From positions 2,294,821-2,358,820 of the forward strand of contig NC_091391.1 in the NCBI RefSeq assembly GCF_038502225.1: a DNA stretch of 64,000 bases, in the 5' to 3' direction. Within the stretch, counting starts at the first letter, position 1; each line of letters starts with the position of its first letter. The stretch is from Cherax quadricarinatus. Taxonomy: Eukaryota; Arthropoda; Malacostraca; Decapoda; Parastacidae. Below, piece by piece: positions 31,799 to 41,376 of this stretch. Below the pieces are notes generated by a model. The model searched no databases and was not told the origin of the DNA. It was given only the letters and a program-made list of their open reading frames with translations. The position numbers and the translations under genes are program-made.

Positions 31799-32130
31799 CA
31801 TACTGATTTGTGTATGTTTCATCACCAAGGTGAATTATCTTTCTAAAATTTTGTACTACGGTACTGCTAAATGAAACGTTCTTCCTTATTTAGTTCCTTA
31901 CTAGATGAAAATGAGTTTTTATAAAGGGCAGTACGTTTTTTCTGTTCAGTAAATGTGTTGTAGAATCTACTATATCAGAGCTGTTGCACAGAAGCTGTGT
32001 GTACTATAGTTTGTCACATTGTACTTATTTGTGTGCAGGTCTGTGTTGTGGGACTCTATTTTTTTATTTGTGTGATAAATTATATATATTTTTAATGTTG
32101 CTAGGTTTAGTAGTGTCGTTTCTATTTGTA
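31799..32130 (+). promoter_or_regulatory. Centrin-CPAP intergenic spacer without a canonical poly(A) signal
   Basis: No AATAAA or ATTAAA is present. Three possible splice acceptors are visible: ttttttctgttcag ending 31949, ttatttgtgtgcag ending 32038, and aatgttgctag ending 32104. The sequence fits either one transcript carrying both ORFs or alternative 3' splice sites of a shared upstream exon. A promoter here cannot be excluded. Confidence 0.4.
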
Positions 32131-35100
32131 ATGGCGAATTGTGAGCAGGGAAAGTTTACTGAGGAAGCTGAGAAAAATGACCAGAAGCCAGGGAAACTAA
32201 ATACAGAATTAAATGAGCCGTCACCTTCTCAAGTTATGCTTGAAAGACTGAAGGAAATCAGGAAATGGCAGGAAAAGTATCGGGAGAAACTCGTGGAAGT
32301 CCAGTCCTGCAGTCTCGAGACTTCTTGCTTCACTTCCTCTAATACACACCCAGATGATTCAGGCAATGATTTTTCATCCCAAACAACAAATGACTCTACA
32401 TCTTTCCACCCTGAATATTTATTTGAGAAGAGAGATGACCACAAGGCCCAGAATATGGCACAAATGGAGCAAGAGGCATTGGTAGTAGCTTCACCTTCAG
32501 GTGCTCTACCTTGGACAACACACGGAAATGTTCTTCACAGAGAGAGAGAGGAACATTGGAATGGAGGCAGACTAAAGCACTTCTCTTCACAAAATGCAAT
32601 AAATGTATGCACAAATACTGCTTTTACTGATGCAGCATTAGCCACATGGCCACCACTTAGCAATATGAGCCCTTATGGATCAGAGTCTTCAGTAAGTCAT
32701 GATGCATCAGAAGATTGTCAGGCTAAATCTATTAAGGATTATGAAAAACGGGGCATCTCAAAAAGTCCATTTAGTGGAGGTAAGCATAATAATCTTCTGT
32801 CAGGTAATGTGAAAATCACATCAAATAATAAGAGTCCAAATTCACAGGCAGGAGGTGAACAGATGGAAAATATTTACTGTGGTAACTTAAGTTTGGAAAA
32901 CAAATGTGAAGACAGTCTAGAGTTGGAAGAGGTTTACCATGCTGAAAAGTACAAATCTAGCCCTGGAGAAAATGCTCGTATTCCACTGACCAGAAACCCT
33001 GTCATCCATCGTGCTTTAGAATGTGATGCTAGAGACAAGCCTAAGCATCGGTACCTAAGGAAAGGTGAGGGCACTGCAAGGTTCGGTATGAATCCAATAA
33101 AATTAAAAAGAAAAACCACATTAATAAATTATAAAAATTCTGATTCAGAGAATCAGGTGAAAAACCAGGAATTTAGAGACAATAATCAAGGATCTACAAG
33201 TATTAAAACATATGTTACTAATGCAAATGTAAATTATATGAAAAGAACATGCAATAGAGCAATAAATCAACTTCATTTAAAGAATATTCCCAGTGCAACA
33301 GTTGACTCATTAAATGAGGCTGAGTGCACTAAGCAAGTAGTTATGCCAAGTCAAGTTCATCATACTTCAGAAGACGAATATAAGTCTGTACATCCTTGTT
33401 CAGAAACCCTCAGAAGTTTAAAGGAACAAGAAGAACTGTCTGCATTTGAGAAGCTGGAAGAGCTTGCAGCCGATTCAAGTTTCTCATCAAATTCTTCCAC
33501 AGTTTGGCAGCTGCTGCAGCGTGGCCAGCACTCCTTGGCATCTACCCCTTTACATTCAGCATCCCCTGTAACATCTCCAAAAACACCTAAAAACGTTCAA
33601 GACATGGTTTCAAAAAGAAGTCTATTTCAACCTAATACCGCTAGCAAGCAATTGCTTGACTTGTTACTAAAATCTATTGGCGACTCTCAAGATTCTTCCT
33701 CTTGTAAACAGCAAACAACATTAAATGTAAACCAGATACTTGGGCAGTTGAGAAATCTTATCAAATTAAAGGAGCATGATGTATCAGAAGCTGACATTCA
33801 AACATTTATTGAAAGTTTTGTTGATGAACATGGTCCAGCATCACATTTTGCAAGTAGTATTCAGCATGCTGCTATCAATGCCACTAGTACCCCAGCTCTA
33901 ACACAAGACTTAGACCTTCCTAAACCGCATGTTCGCTTCAGGAACGAGGGAGTTGAAGTCTTAGAATACGAACTTTCAGAAAATGACGATGAGAATACAT
34001 TGACTGATGCACCAACCTTGATTGAAGATGATAGTGACCTTGTTACCACATCAGATATGGAAGCTTTAGTGCATCTCAACATGCATGAACCATTAATACC
34101 TCTCCTGGAAATAAATGATGCAGACGAGAGTGACAAAACTTTAGAATGCAGTACAGATGATATGACTTGCAATGTAAAGTGTTCTGCAACCAGTATGGTT
34201 AGTACCAAAGAGCAAAGACAAACAGGTTTACAACCTGTTGCATTACACTTCTCTCCCCCCGAACACAGGAGTAACTGTGCGTCAAACTATATATGGTCCA
34301 TATTTGGAAAGGATAGAGAGTCAAGGAAATGTTTAGATCAGAAAAAAGCTTCAAACAAAGCTGAGCAGGTTGAAAAGGGAGATAAAAATAAAAGCAAGCG
34401 TAAGGAAGCTGACAAATTGACAGTTTCAGAGGCGCAGGAAGAGCAGGCTTGTACCGTTGATGACGTTGATACTTACAAAACACTCCTGCTAGCTAAAGTT
34501 TGTGAATTAGAAAAGGAAACTGAAATATTTAAGAGAGAGAAATCAAAGTTGCAAAAGCTGCAACAGTTAGCAATAGATGAAAAGAAACACCTGACAGAAG
34601 AAAAGCACAAATTACAAGAGGAAATAGCCAAAAAGAAAAAGAGACTACAGGAATACATTGATAATGAGCGAAATGCTATATGGCGAGAAAAGCAAGAGCT
34701 TAAGCATCAAGCTCCGTCTTTAACAATGGCTAACAAGAATTCATTGGAGGTCGTTTATTTAAAAGAACAAATTCATGATCTGCAAGAGAAAGAAAAAAAG
34801 AAAGAATCCCTGCACTTGTATTCTGTTAAAAAATTAAATGAAAAAATAAAGAATTTGGAAGATGAAAACACAGAACTTAAAAAGAAAATTGTACACCTTC
34901 AGAATCTAGAGAAAGAAAACTTGCAGCTTAAACACAAGCTTGACCGAGCTAAACTGAGTAGTAAAAAAGCTTTTGCTGGTCAAGCAGCAAACCCTGTAAG
35001 AGAAAAGTCTGGACCAAAGCCCAAAGCTGCAACAATTGATAGTATCAATAGATCTTTGGAAAGGTTGGCCAAGCACAAATCCAAAGACATTGACATAAAT

Positions 35101-35895
35101 GATAGACAAAATAATCCTGTTACACAGAACACACAGTGTAATATTGATAAAGATCCTAGCACCCATGAACCCAACTTACTGTCTATGCTGCCGTCTAAGG
35201 AGCAAATTCAGCTCAATTTAAACGAGCCGTGTCAGGGACGAAGTGAAGATGTAAACCAAGTTTGCATGCCTTCAAGCTTTCCAAAATCTGTTCAAAATAT
35301 TTTGGAACTTGACAATACAACTGTACATTCCGAAGGTAAGAGCTGTGAGTTTACAGAATCCTTCAGAGATGATGGCACCAAAGAAATTGTTTATGCAAAT
35401 GGTAACAAAAAGGAACTGTATTCAAATGGTTTAGTTGTTTTTAGTTATTATAATGGAGATAGAAAAGAAATACACGAAGACAGAATAATTTATATATATG
35501 GAAGTGATCATACAAGTCATACAACGTTTGATGACGGAAAGGAAATATTAATATTTCCAAGTGGGCAGAAAGAAACCCGCCTTCCAGATGGCTCTTCCGA
35601 GATCATTTTTGCCGATGGCTCTCGAAAAGTTATTCATCAGGATGGTACAGAAGTGTGCTTTATGAAAGATGGCACAGTTGTTCGGTCCAACTCAGATGGT
35701 AGTAAAGTGTTTGAATTTGTTAGTGGACAGAGAGAGATTCACACTGCTTCAGAGAAAAGGCGCGAATACCCCGATGGAACTGTTAAAATCTTGCACCCGG
35801 ATGGTAGGACTGAAACCCGTTATACAACGGGACGGATCCGTATTAAAGATCATCAGGGTAATATTATTTTAGATTCCCATCAAGGTTTGCCTTAA
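32131..35895 (+). CDS. CENPJ: CPAP / Sas-4 (CENPJ), centriole elongation factor
   Basis: A single open frame of 1254 aa starts at ATG 32131 (MANCEQGKFTEE). A start at 31984 would add 49 hydrophobic, UTR-like residues and is rejected. Seen: an N-terminal helix QVMLERLKEIRKWQEKY (35-51); FEKLEELAADSSFSSNSSTV (439-458), resembling the tubulin-binding PN2-3 region of CPAP/Sas-4; long Lys/Glu-rich coiled coils at about 780-945; and from about 1075 a series of DG/NG beta-hairpins (DGTKEIVYANGNKKE, GSSEIIFADGSRKVI, DGTVKILHPDGRTETRYTTG), which is the TCP10/G-box domain. In the family that domain binds STIL/Ana2 and builds the cartwheel-to-wall link. Length is close to human CPAP (about 1338). The absence of introns is unusual for this gene. 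Confidence 0.93.
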   Translation: MANCEQGKFTEEAEKNDQKPGKLNTELNEPSPSQVMLERLKEIRKWQEKYREKLVEVQSCSLETSCFTSSNTHPDDSGNDFSSQTTNDSTSFHPEYLFEKRDDHKAQNMAQMEQEALVVASPSGALPWTTHGNVLHREREEHWNGGRLKHFSSQNAINVCTNTAFTDAALATWPPLSNMSPYGSESSVSHDASEDCQAKSIKDYEKRGISKSPFSGGKHNNLLSGNVKITSNNKSPNSQAGGEQMENIYCGNLSLENKCEDSLELEEVYHAEKYKSSPGENARIPLTRNPVIHRALECDARDKPKHRYLRKGEGTARFGMNPIKLKRKTTLINYKNSDSENQVKNQEFRDNNQGSTSIKTYVTNANVNYMKRTCNRAINQLHLKNIPSATVDSLNEAECTKQVVMPSQVHHTSEDEYKSVHPCSETLRSLKEQEELSAFEKLEELAADSSFSSNSSTVWQLLQRGQHSLASTPLHSASPVTSPKTPKNVQDMVSKRSLFQPNTASKQLLDLLLKSIGDSQDSSSCKQQTTLNVNQILGQLRNLIKLKEHDVSEADIQTFIESFVDEHGPASHFASSIQHAAINATSTPALTQDLDLPKPHVRFRNEGVEVLEYELSENDDENTLTDAPTLIEDDSDLVTTSDMEALVHLNMHEPLIPLLEINDADESDKTLECSTDDMTCNVKCSATSMVSTKEQRQTGLQPVALHFSPPEHRSNCASNYIWSIFGKDRESRKCLDQKKASNKAEQVEKGDKNKSKRKEADKLTVSEAQEEQACTVDDVDTYKTLLLAKVCELEKETEIFKREKSKLQKLQQLAIDEKKHLTEEKHKLQEEIAKKKKRLQEYIDNERNAIWREKQELKHQAPSLTMANKNSLEVVYLKEQIHDLQEKEKKKESLHLYSVKKLNEKIKNLEDENTELKKKIVHLQNLEKENLQLKHKLDRAKLSSKKAFAGQAANPVREKSGPKPKAATIDSINRSLERLAKHKSKDIDINDRQNNPVTQNTQCNIDKDPSTHEPNLLSMLPSKEQIQLNLNEPCQGRSEDVNQVCMPSSFPKSVQNILELDNTTVHSEGKSCEFTESFRDDGTKEIVYANGNKKELYSNGLVVFSYYNGDRKEIHEDRIIYIYGSDHTSHTTFDDGKEILIFPSGQKETRLPDGSSEIIFADGSRKVIHQDGTEVCFMKDGTVVRSNSDGSKVFEFVSGQREIHTASEKRREYPDGTVKILHPDGRTETRYTTGRIRIKDHQGNIILDSHQGLP

Positions 35896-36098
35896 AGCTG
35901 AAGAAAAAATGTGTTTGGATATTATATCACGATAATTTATTTACTTCCCATAATTAATCTTTTGTAATTCTACAATGCGCCTGAATCTGTAAAATTACAC
36001 ACACATTTACACCTTCAAAATATGTTCTTTTATATAGTATATATGCTTATTAATTTATTATTTTTTGTAAACTAACATACAATGTTTCTCAGTTGTAC

Positions 36099-36104
36099 AT
36101 TAAA
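36099..36104 (+). terminator. Likely polyadenylation signal ATTAAA
   Basis: First canonical-variant signal downstream of the CPAP stop (about 204 bp after it). It could serve CPAP alone or a centrin-CPAP transcript. Confidence 0.5.
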
Positions 36105-36139
36105 CATTTTTAAATGCAGTTCTGCTATGTTATTTGGTG

Positions 36140-36500
36140 CTGTATTTTTTTTTCACCCATCATCCATCTCCCACTGAGGTAAAGTGACCCCAAAAAAAAA
36201 GTAACACCTTTACCATCACTCACTCCATCACTGTCTTGCCAGAGGCATGCCGATACTGGTTCAGATACTCCTCCAAAATGCAAATATCCCCACCCCTCCT
36301 CCAGGGTACAGTATTATTTATATTAAATAATGCATGACAGGACAATGATAGTTTTGAGAGTAGTACACAGTGTTTAATTTTATTATGGTTTTTTTTTTTA
36401 ACATGTTGGCTGTCTCCCACTGAGGCACGGTGACCCAATAAAAAAAGAAACACTTTCACCATCATTCACACATAATCAATGTCTTTGCAGAGGTGCTGAA
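36140..36500 (-). mobile_element. Two RTE-like LINE 3' ends, minus strand
   Basis: Bases 36160-36320 (cactgaggtaaagtgacccc, cttgccagaggcatgccgat) and 36395-36500 (aacatgttggctgtctcccactgaggc) are truncated copies of the 3' end of the LINE at 28.8-31.1 kb. Confidence 0.75.
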
Positions 36501-36840
36501 ATACGGCAGTTTCGATGTCACTCCGAACACTAATAATAGCATTAAATTATTTAAAAATGTTAAATGTACAGTATTCAGTAAAATATTTGAGGATTGAATT
36601 AATGGTTATTTCTTTGACAGGACACTGCTCTTCTGTCTTTGTAATGCATTATTAAACAAATATTTCCACTTTAGAAGAGTGCTGGTATAAATGTCTTGTA
36701 GTTCCGTACAATGTGTATGTGTACAGGTCGACCATCACTAAACTGGCATCGTTGGGACCATTAAATTCCTTAAGAGAGACTTGTACTGATCTGATCGAGT
36801 TAACTGCCCTCAGTAGGCGCCTCATGAAATGGGTGTGATG
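36501..36840. other. Intergenic, no gene seen
   Basis: AT-rich, low-complexity sequence without supported exons. Confidence 0.4.
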
Positions 36841-37177
36841 TTAAATTAGACACATGTGCAACTCTTGGGTATCTTTATTGAGGAAACGTTTTGCCACACA
36901 GTGGCTTCATCAGTCCATACAAAGGATAAACTTGAAGAACAGGAGGAGAGTGAGGTAATCAGTTCCTCAGCCTTGAGTCGATGTGGTCAGTCCATCAATC
37001 TTTGGTATTTTATTCAAGATTGATGGACTGACCACATTGACTCAAGGCTGAGGGACTGATTACCTCATTCTCCTTCTGTTCTTCAAGTTTATCCTTTGTA
37101 TGGACTGATGAAACCACTGTGTGGCAAAACGTTTCCTCAATAAAGATACCCAAGAGTTGCACATGTGTCTAATTTAA
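36841..37177. repeat. About 160-bp-arm foldback with hammerhead-like cores in both arms
   Basis: The left arm starts ttaaattagacacatgtgc and the right arm ends gcacatgtgtctaatttaa. The spacer is about 12 bp around 37008. Each arm contains CTGATGA (37105-37111 plus; 36913-36907 minus) followed by a stem (GCCAC-TGT-GTGGC in the minus copy) and then CAAAACG, where a hammerhead would have CGAAACG. It resembles the head-to-head termini of Penelope-like elements. Confidence 0.75.
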
Positions 37178-37765
37178 CAACATGTCGGTTCTTTGAACCA
37201 TTCATCTACAAATGGGTGTGATGCTGATGCTAGCTGAAATTATTGCCAAAGTAGTGATGGAACTGGATTAGTGATTTCTGGATCAATGATGGCCAACCTG
37301 TACCTGCCTTTTTGAGTGTGTGTAGTGGTAAGAGTCCAGTCTTTCTTCATGGCAAGCCTTTTAATTACTTACTAATGGTCTCTAAATTCTTGGCTTCATG
37401 AGACCAGTCTTTATCTTTTATTTGAAGTAATAGCAAATATATTTTTTTGAAGGATTGTCTAGCATTTTCAGGTAATTTCAGATTTACCACTAAGATTAGA
37501 TCATTCCATGTCCCTAAGTTTGAAGAAGCACTTCCATTACTCATGCTGATAATTCCACTTCCTAACCATCCTCAGACTAAAGACATACTTCTTGATTTTA
37601 TTGTGATGTATTTACACTCTTCGATTTATGTGTATAATTTACTCTGTAGTTACAGGAGCAGAATTATGCTCATGATATTTTGTCTTCAGTGTATAATCTA
37701 TTGTACACAGATAATCTGCACATAGGAGAAAAAACTTATGATACGTATTTGAGTCTGACTTAGAC
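37178..37765. other. Intergenic, no gene seen
   Basis: AT-rich; a 92-codon frame at 37447-37725 has no recognisable domain or splice context. Confidence 0.4.
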
Positions 37766-37767
37766 CA

Positions 37768-37989
37768 TTAACCCGTAAACGGTCCAAACGTATATATACG
37801 TTTTTTCAACATTTGAAAGTATGTAAAAAAGTAGATCTTCTTTTTGTTTTTTTACATTTGAAAATGTGTAAAAAAACTTTGATCTACTTTTTTTTTTGTT
37901 ATATTTGAAAATATGTAAAAAAAACGTAGATCTGCTTTTGTAGCGCTACGCATGTGAACGTAGATCTGCTTGAACTGTTTACAGGTTAA
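37768..37989. mobile_element. TTAA-flanked MITE (piggyBac-type), longer variant
   Basis: Inverted termini TTAACCCGTAAACGGTCCAAACG and the complement of gaactgtttacaggTTAA are flanked by TTAA. The interior holds three copies of catttgaaaatgtgtaaaaaa-like sequence. It shares gtagatctgc and gtagcgct with the copy at 40352-40507. Confidence 0.75.
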
Positions 37990-38043
37990 GAGGAGCTTGA
38001 GTTTCTCTGTCTCCTAATATCATGTTTATTTTTCACCTGTAAT

Positions 38044-38287
38044 CTGTCTTGTCCATAATTACTATCGCATTTGCTTTGTCTGCTTTCGTAAGTTGAGGTC
38101 CAGGATCTTTCCTTAATTCATGGTATAACTTAACAGATCTTTGTGGACAATTGTGTTGCACAGCTCGGACATCTGCAACATAATTGTCCACAAAGATTTG
38201 TTGAGTTATACCATGAATTAAGGAAAGATCCTGAACTTCACCTTACAAAAACAGACAAAGCAAATGCAATAATAATTATAGACAAGG
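38044..38287. repeat. Foldback of a PLE coding segment
   Basis: Arms of about 115 bp lie around cagctcggacatc. The right arm encodes FVELYHELRKDPELHLTKTD then KANAIIIIDKVDY, resembling the conserved N-terminal RT region of Penelope-like elements (basic-rich block, then TK.DKG). It is a second, older PLE head-to-head junction. Confidence 0.75.
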
Positions 38288-38405
38288 TAGATTATAGGCA
38301 AAAAAAACATATTATTAGAAAATAGGGGAATTGATGTGCCCATTAACTGGTCACACAGTGTGACTGATCAGACCAAAACATCATAACAAGTTTCTGTCAA
38401 TAAAT

Positions 38406-38643
38406 AACAAAAAAAGGCACAATACCGTGACTGGAACGATACACAAATAACCCGCACATAAAAGAGAGAAGCTTACAACAACTTTTCGGTCCGAATTGGA
38501 CCATTTACAAAGTCAAGTCGGACCGAAACATCATCGTAAGCTTCTCTCTTTTATGTGCGGGTTATTTGTGTAAGTTTCTGTCTCCTGTGTTCGGGTTGTT
38601 TGTGTATTGTTCCGGTCACTGTATTGTGCCTTTTTGTTCTATA
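38406..38643. repeat. PLE-type foldback end, second family
   Basis: The left arm begins aaaaaggcacaataccgtgac, the axis is near 38500 (ttttcggtccgaattggacc / aagtcggaccgaaac), and the right arm has a partial duplication of gcgggttatttgtgta. It shares the block at 17930-18165. The ggaccgaaac segment again resembles stem II plus GAAA of a hammerhead. Confidence 0.75.
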
Positions 38644-38649
38644 TAATCT

Positions 38650-40098
38650 ATTATATATTTTTTTTTAATTTCAGGTATTTTAGCACTTCCTCTTGTATGC
38701 CATTCCATTGCTATGACAAATTAAACACAAGATGCAACACCATGAGTATAGTTCTGCCCCTCTGGGTAATTATGCTGTAATATCCAGCCTTTACTGTGTT
38801 AAATTTTTGTATTGGTCCTTCACATTATGAGGTGGGTAATGTAAAGGTGAGTCATAGTCTCCCTCATATCAGCTTACTCTTGACAAACTCATGTTGTTAC
38901 CGTCTTCCTATAAAGTGTCTTTGCTTGAATTTGAGCAAAGACGCTTCCTCTGAACGTATTTGCTTGAAATTCCTCCTTTTTTCTACAACATTGCAAGTTC
39001 CCGATATGTTGATTGCAACATTAAAGGCCTAGAGCTGTCATTCAACTCCCCCCATGGTTGTTTTGCCTTGAGATCATGTTGAAAGCCCATAGTTATGCAG
39101 AGCGTTTTCTTAAGCTGCCCACGTGGTGCATGTATGTACTGTACTCTACCATTCATGTACGTACTGTACTCTACCATTCATGTACGTACTGTACTCTACC
39201 ATTCATGTACGTACTGTACTCTACCATTCATGTATGTACTGTACAGATAAATGATTCATGTATAGTAAAACTAAAGCCACATTTATATAGTGTATTTTTT
39301 ATGTAATTTTTTAAATTCTCAATGTTTATAATCATTTGTAGGTTTAATGAAATTAATCTTGTTTTAGTTTTAATTTTAATTCTGTCAAAGCACACTACAT
39401 GATGTTAAAATTCTTAGTGATATAAGTAGTAACATTATTTTATTAAAACCACGTGTGATATTAGCTAAGTTTACCTGAAATGCCGCTCTGTTTTTTTTTT
39501 TCCTAATGTCATCTCTCCTTTGCCATGCAGAGCTGAATGATTCATACTGGTTAAACGTCTTATGAATCTAATAATAATATCCCTGAAATACATTGTGCAT
39601 CTTATAATCTTTTCGGACAGTAGTACAACTAATTTATAAGCTTTCCAGCATTATTGAATGTAATATATTTTTGGGAAATATAACATTTATCACCAGGTCA
39701 CCATCTGGACGAGACCCGGACTGGGACAGGTCTGGCAAACCTACTACTACTAATAACATTTATCATTATATTGATAAAAGCTGTGTGCTTCTAAATCAAT
39801 GTATACATTTCATATAATTGAGTGTGTAAGCAGTGTTTCAGTAATAAATTCACCCAAAAGTTTAATTAAATATATTTCCTTATAGCCACATGAAGGTTAT
39901 TGCCATTAAATAATGCAGGAAAATAAGGGCTTTGGATTTTTATTTAAGTTCGAATATCTTGTAATTTAACTGCACTTTAGAGGCCTTCCGTTAATGTTTT
40001 TATTTGTAAAGAGGATGAAAGGATGAAGTATTTGAGAATTACTATTTTAGGCAAATACACCATAGATATAGTATATTTTCGTGCATAATATGCATATA
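38650..40098. other. AT-rich intergenic sequence
   Basis: Nothing gene-like was found except a small tandem array at 39125-39245. Bases 39690-39745 carry a small repeat-like block (tcaccatctggacgagacccgg). Confidence 0.4.
39125..39245. repeat. 25-bp tandem repeat (cattcatgtacgtactgtactctac)
   Basis: About five copies; unit contains the palindrome catgtacgtac-like segment. Confidence 0.9.
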
Positions 40099-40099
40099 C

Positions 40100-40306
40100 T
40101 ACAGTGGTGCCCCGAGTTTCGGCCATAATTCGTTCCAGTGCCGTTCGAGTGCTGTTACCGAATGAATTTGTTCCCATAAGGAATAATGTAAATTAGATTA
40201 GTCCGTTTCAGAGACCCCCAAAAATACACTTACAGAAGCACTTACAATAATACACTTACATAATTGCTCGAGTTGGGAGCTGTTCGAAACTCGGGGTACC
40301 ACTGTA
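40100..40306. mobile_element. Mariner-type MITE B
   Basis: TA-CAGTGGTGCCCCGAGTTTCG to CGAAACTCGGGGTACCACTG-TA, 203 bp between the TA sites. The interior is related to the element at 62647-63649 (ttaccgaatgaatttgttccc, aatgtaaattagattag). Confidence 0.85.
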
Positions 40307-40351
40307 TATTTTTTAATAGTAATATTGTAGATGAAAAAGTTGCATGTGTGA

Positions 40352-40507
40352 TTAACTCTTAAACTGTCCAAACGTAGATCTGCGTTCACGTGCGTAGCGC
40401 TCTAACCTTGATTTTCCCCATTTGAAAGCACGTAAAAAAAAACAAATCTACGTTCGAAACCCCCCGCATGTCAACATATATCTACGTTTGGACAGTTTAA
40501 GAGTTAA
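40352..40507. mobile_element. TTAA-flanked MITE (piggyBac-type), short variant
   Basis: 156 bp including flanking TTAA. Termini TTAACTCTTAAACTGTCCAA and TTGGACAGTTTAAGAGTTAA are perfect inverted repeats that continue to acgtagat. No coding capacity. Confidence 0.88.
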
Positions 40508-41029
40508 AGACAGATTTCTTTTGTAAATTTTTGTAGAGAAATGAGTATGTTGTGCAAGTATACTCGAACCCCCATATCCATAAGCTTTCTTCCTAAGTGA
40601 TCTTACTAAGCCTGAATTCACGAGCTCTGCAGAATTCTGTCTGTCGTACATTTTTGTTTCAGATTTGGGTTTATTGTGTTTCAAAGGCCATGCCTCTAAA
40701 TTACGTCCAAATTGAGTTCATATTCACACAAGAAGGAATGACCATTTAGCACTTTTATTATAAAATCCAGAAGTTTTTAATTAAGGGGTTTATCAAGTCA
40801 AAAAAAAAAATAAGGATTTGTGAATAAGCGAGGCTATTGTCGAGACGTCCTTCAGTCAAAAAAAAAACGTTGGGCAAATTAAACAAATTACAAAGATTAT
40901 GAATTTTGGGGTTTGACTGTTCTTTAGTTTCAGTATCATGTATTACAGTGTCGGTTATTTTTATTTATTTTAATAGAAAACCATGAATCTGTTTGTACCT
41001 TTAGTCTTGGAATGTGCTGTGTATGTAGG
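40508..41029. other. Intergenic, no gene seen
   Basis: AT-rich, with poly(A) runs at 40800 and 40860. Confidence 0.4.
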
Positions 41030-41236
41030 TACAGTGGACCCCCGCTTTACGATCAGCTCCCAATGCGACCAATTATGTAAGTGTATTTATGTAAGTGCGT
41101 TTGTATGTGTATGTTTGGGGGTCTGAAATGAACTAATCTAATTCACAATATTCCTTATGGGAACAAATTCGTTCAGTAATGGCACCTGAACATACTTCTG
41201 GAATGAAATGATATCGTAAACTGGGGGTCCATTGTA
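41030..41236. mobile_element. Mariner-type MITE A, copy 3
   Basis: TA-CAGTGGACCCCCGCTTTACG to CGTAAACTGGGGGTCCATTG-TA; same family as the two copies at 20.3 and 21.0 kb. Confidence 0.85.
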
Positions 41237-41376
41237 TTCTGATTCAAACTTTGCACAGACTAATGTATATGGTCTTTATTTGTCTTGATAAATCATAAAA
41301 GAAATTAGATTTGTTTATATTTCCACATTTAAATTGAATATAAAAACTGTAGCAATTATTCTTGACATATTGAAAG

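Noticed and set aside
31984..32130. Upstream start for CPAP adding 49 residues
   Set aside because: Hydrophobic, T-rich UTR-like sequence with acceptor-like sites; MANCEQGK at 32131 is a better start.
37447..37725. 92-codon frame as a gene
   Set aside because: AT-rich, no family resemblance, no splice or promoter support.
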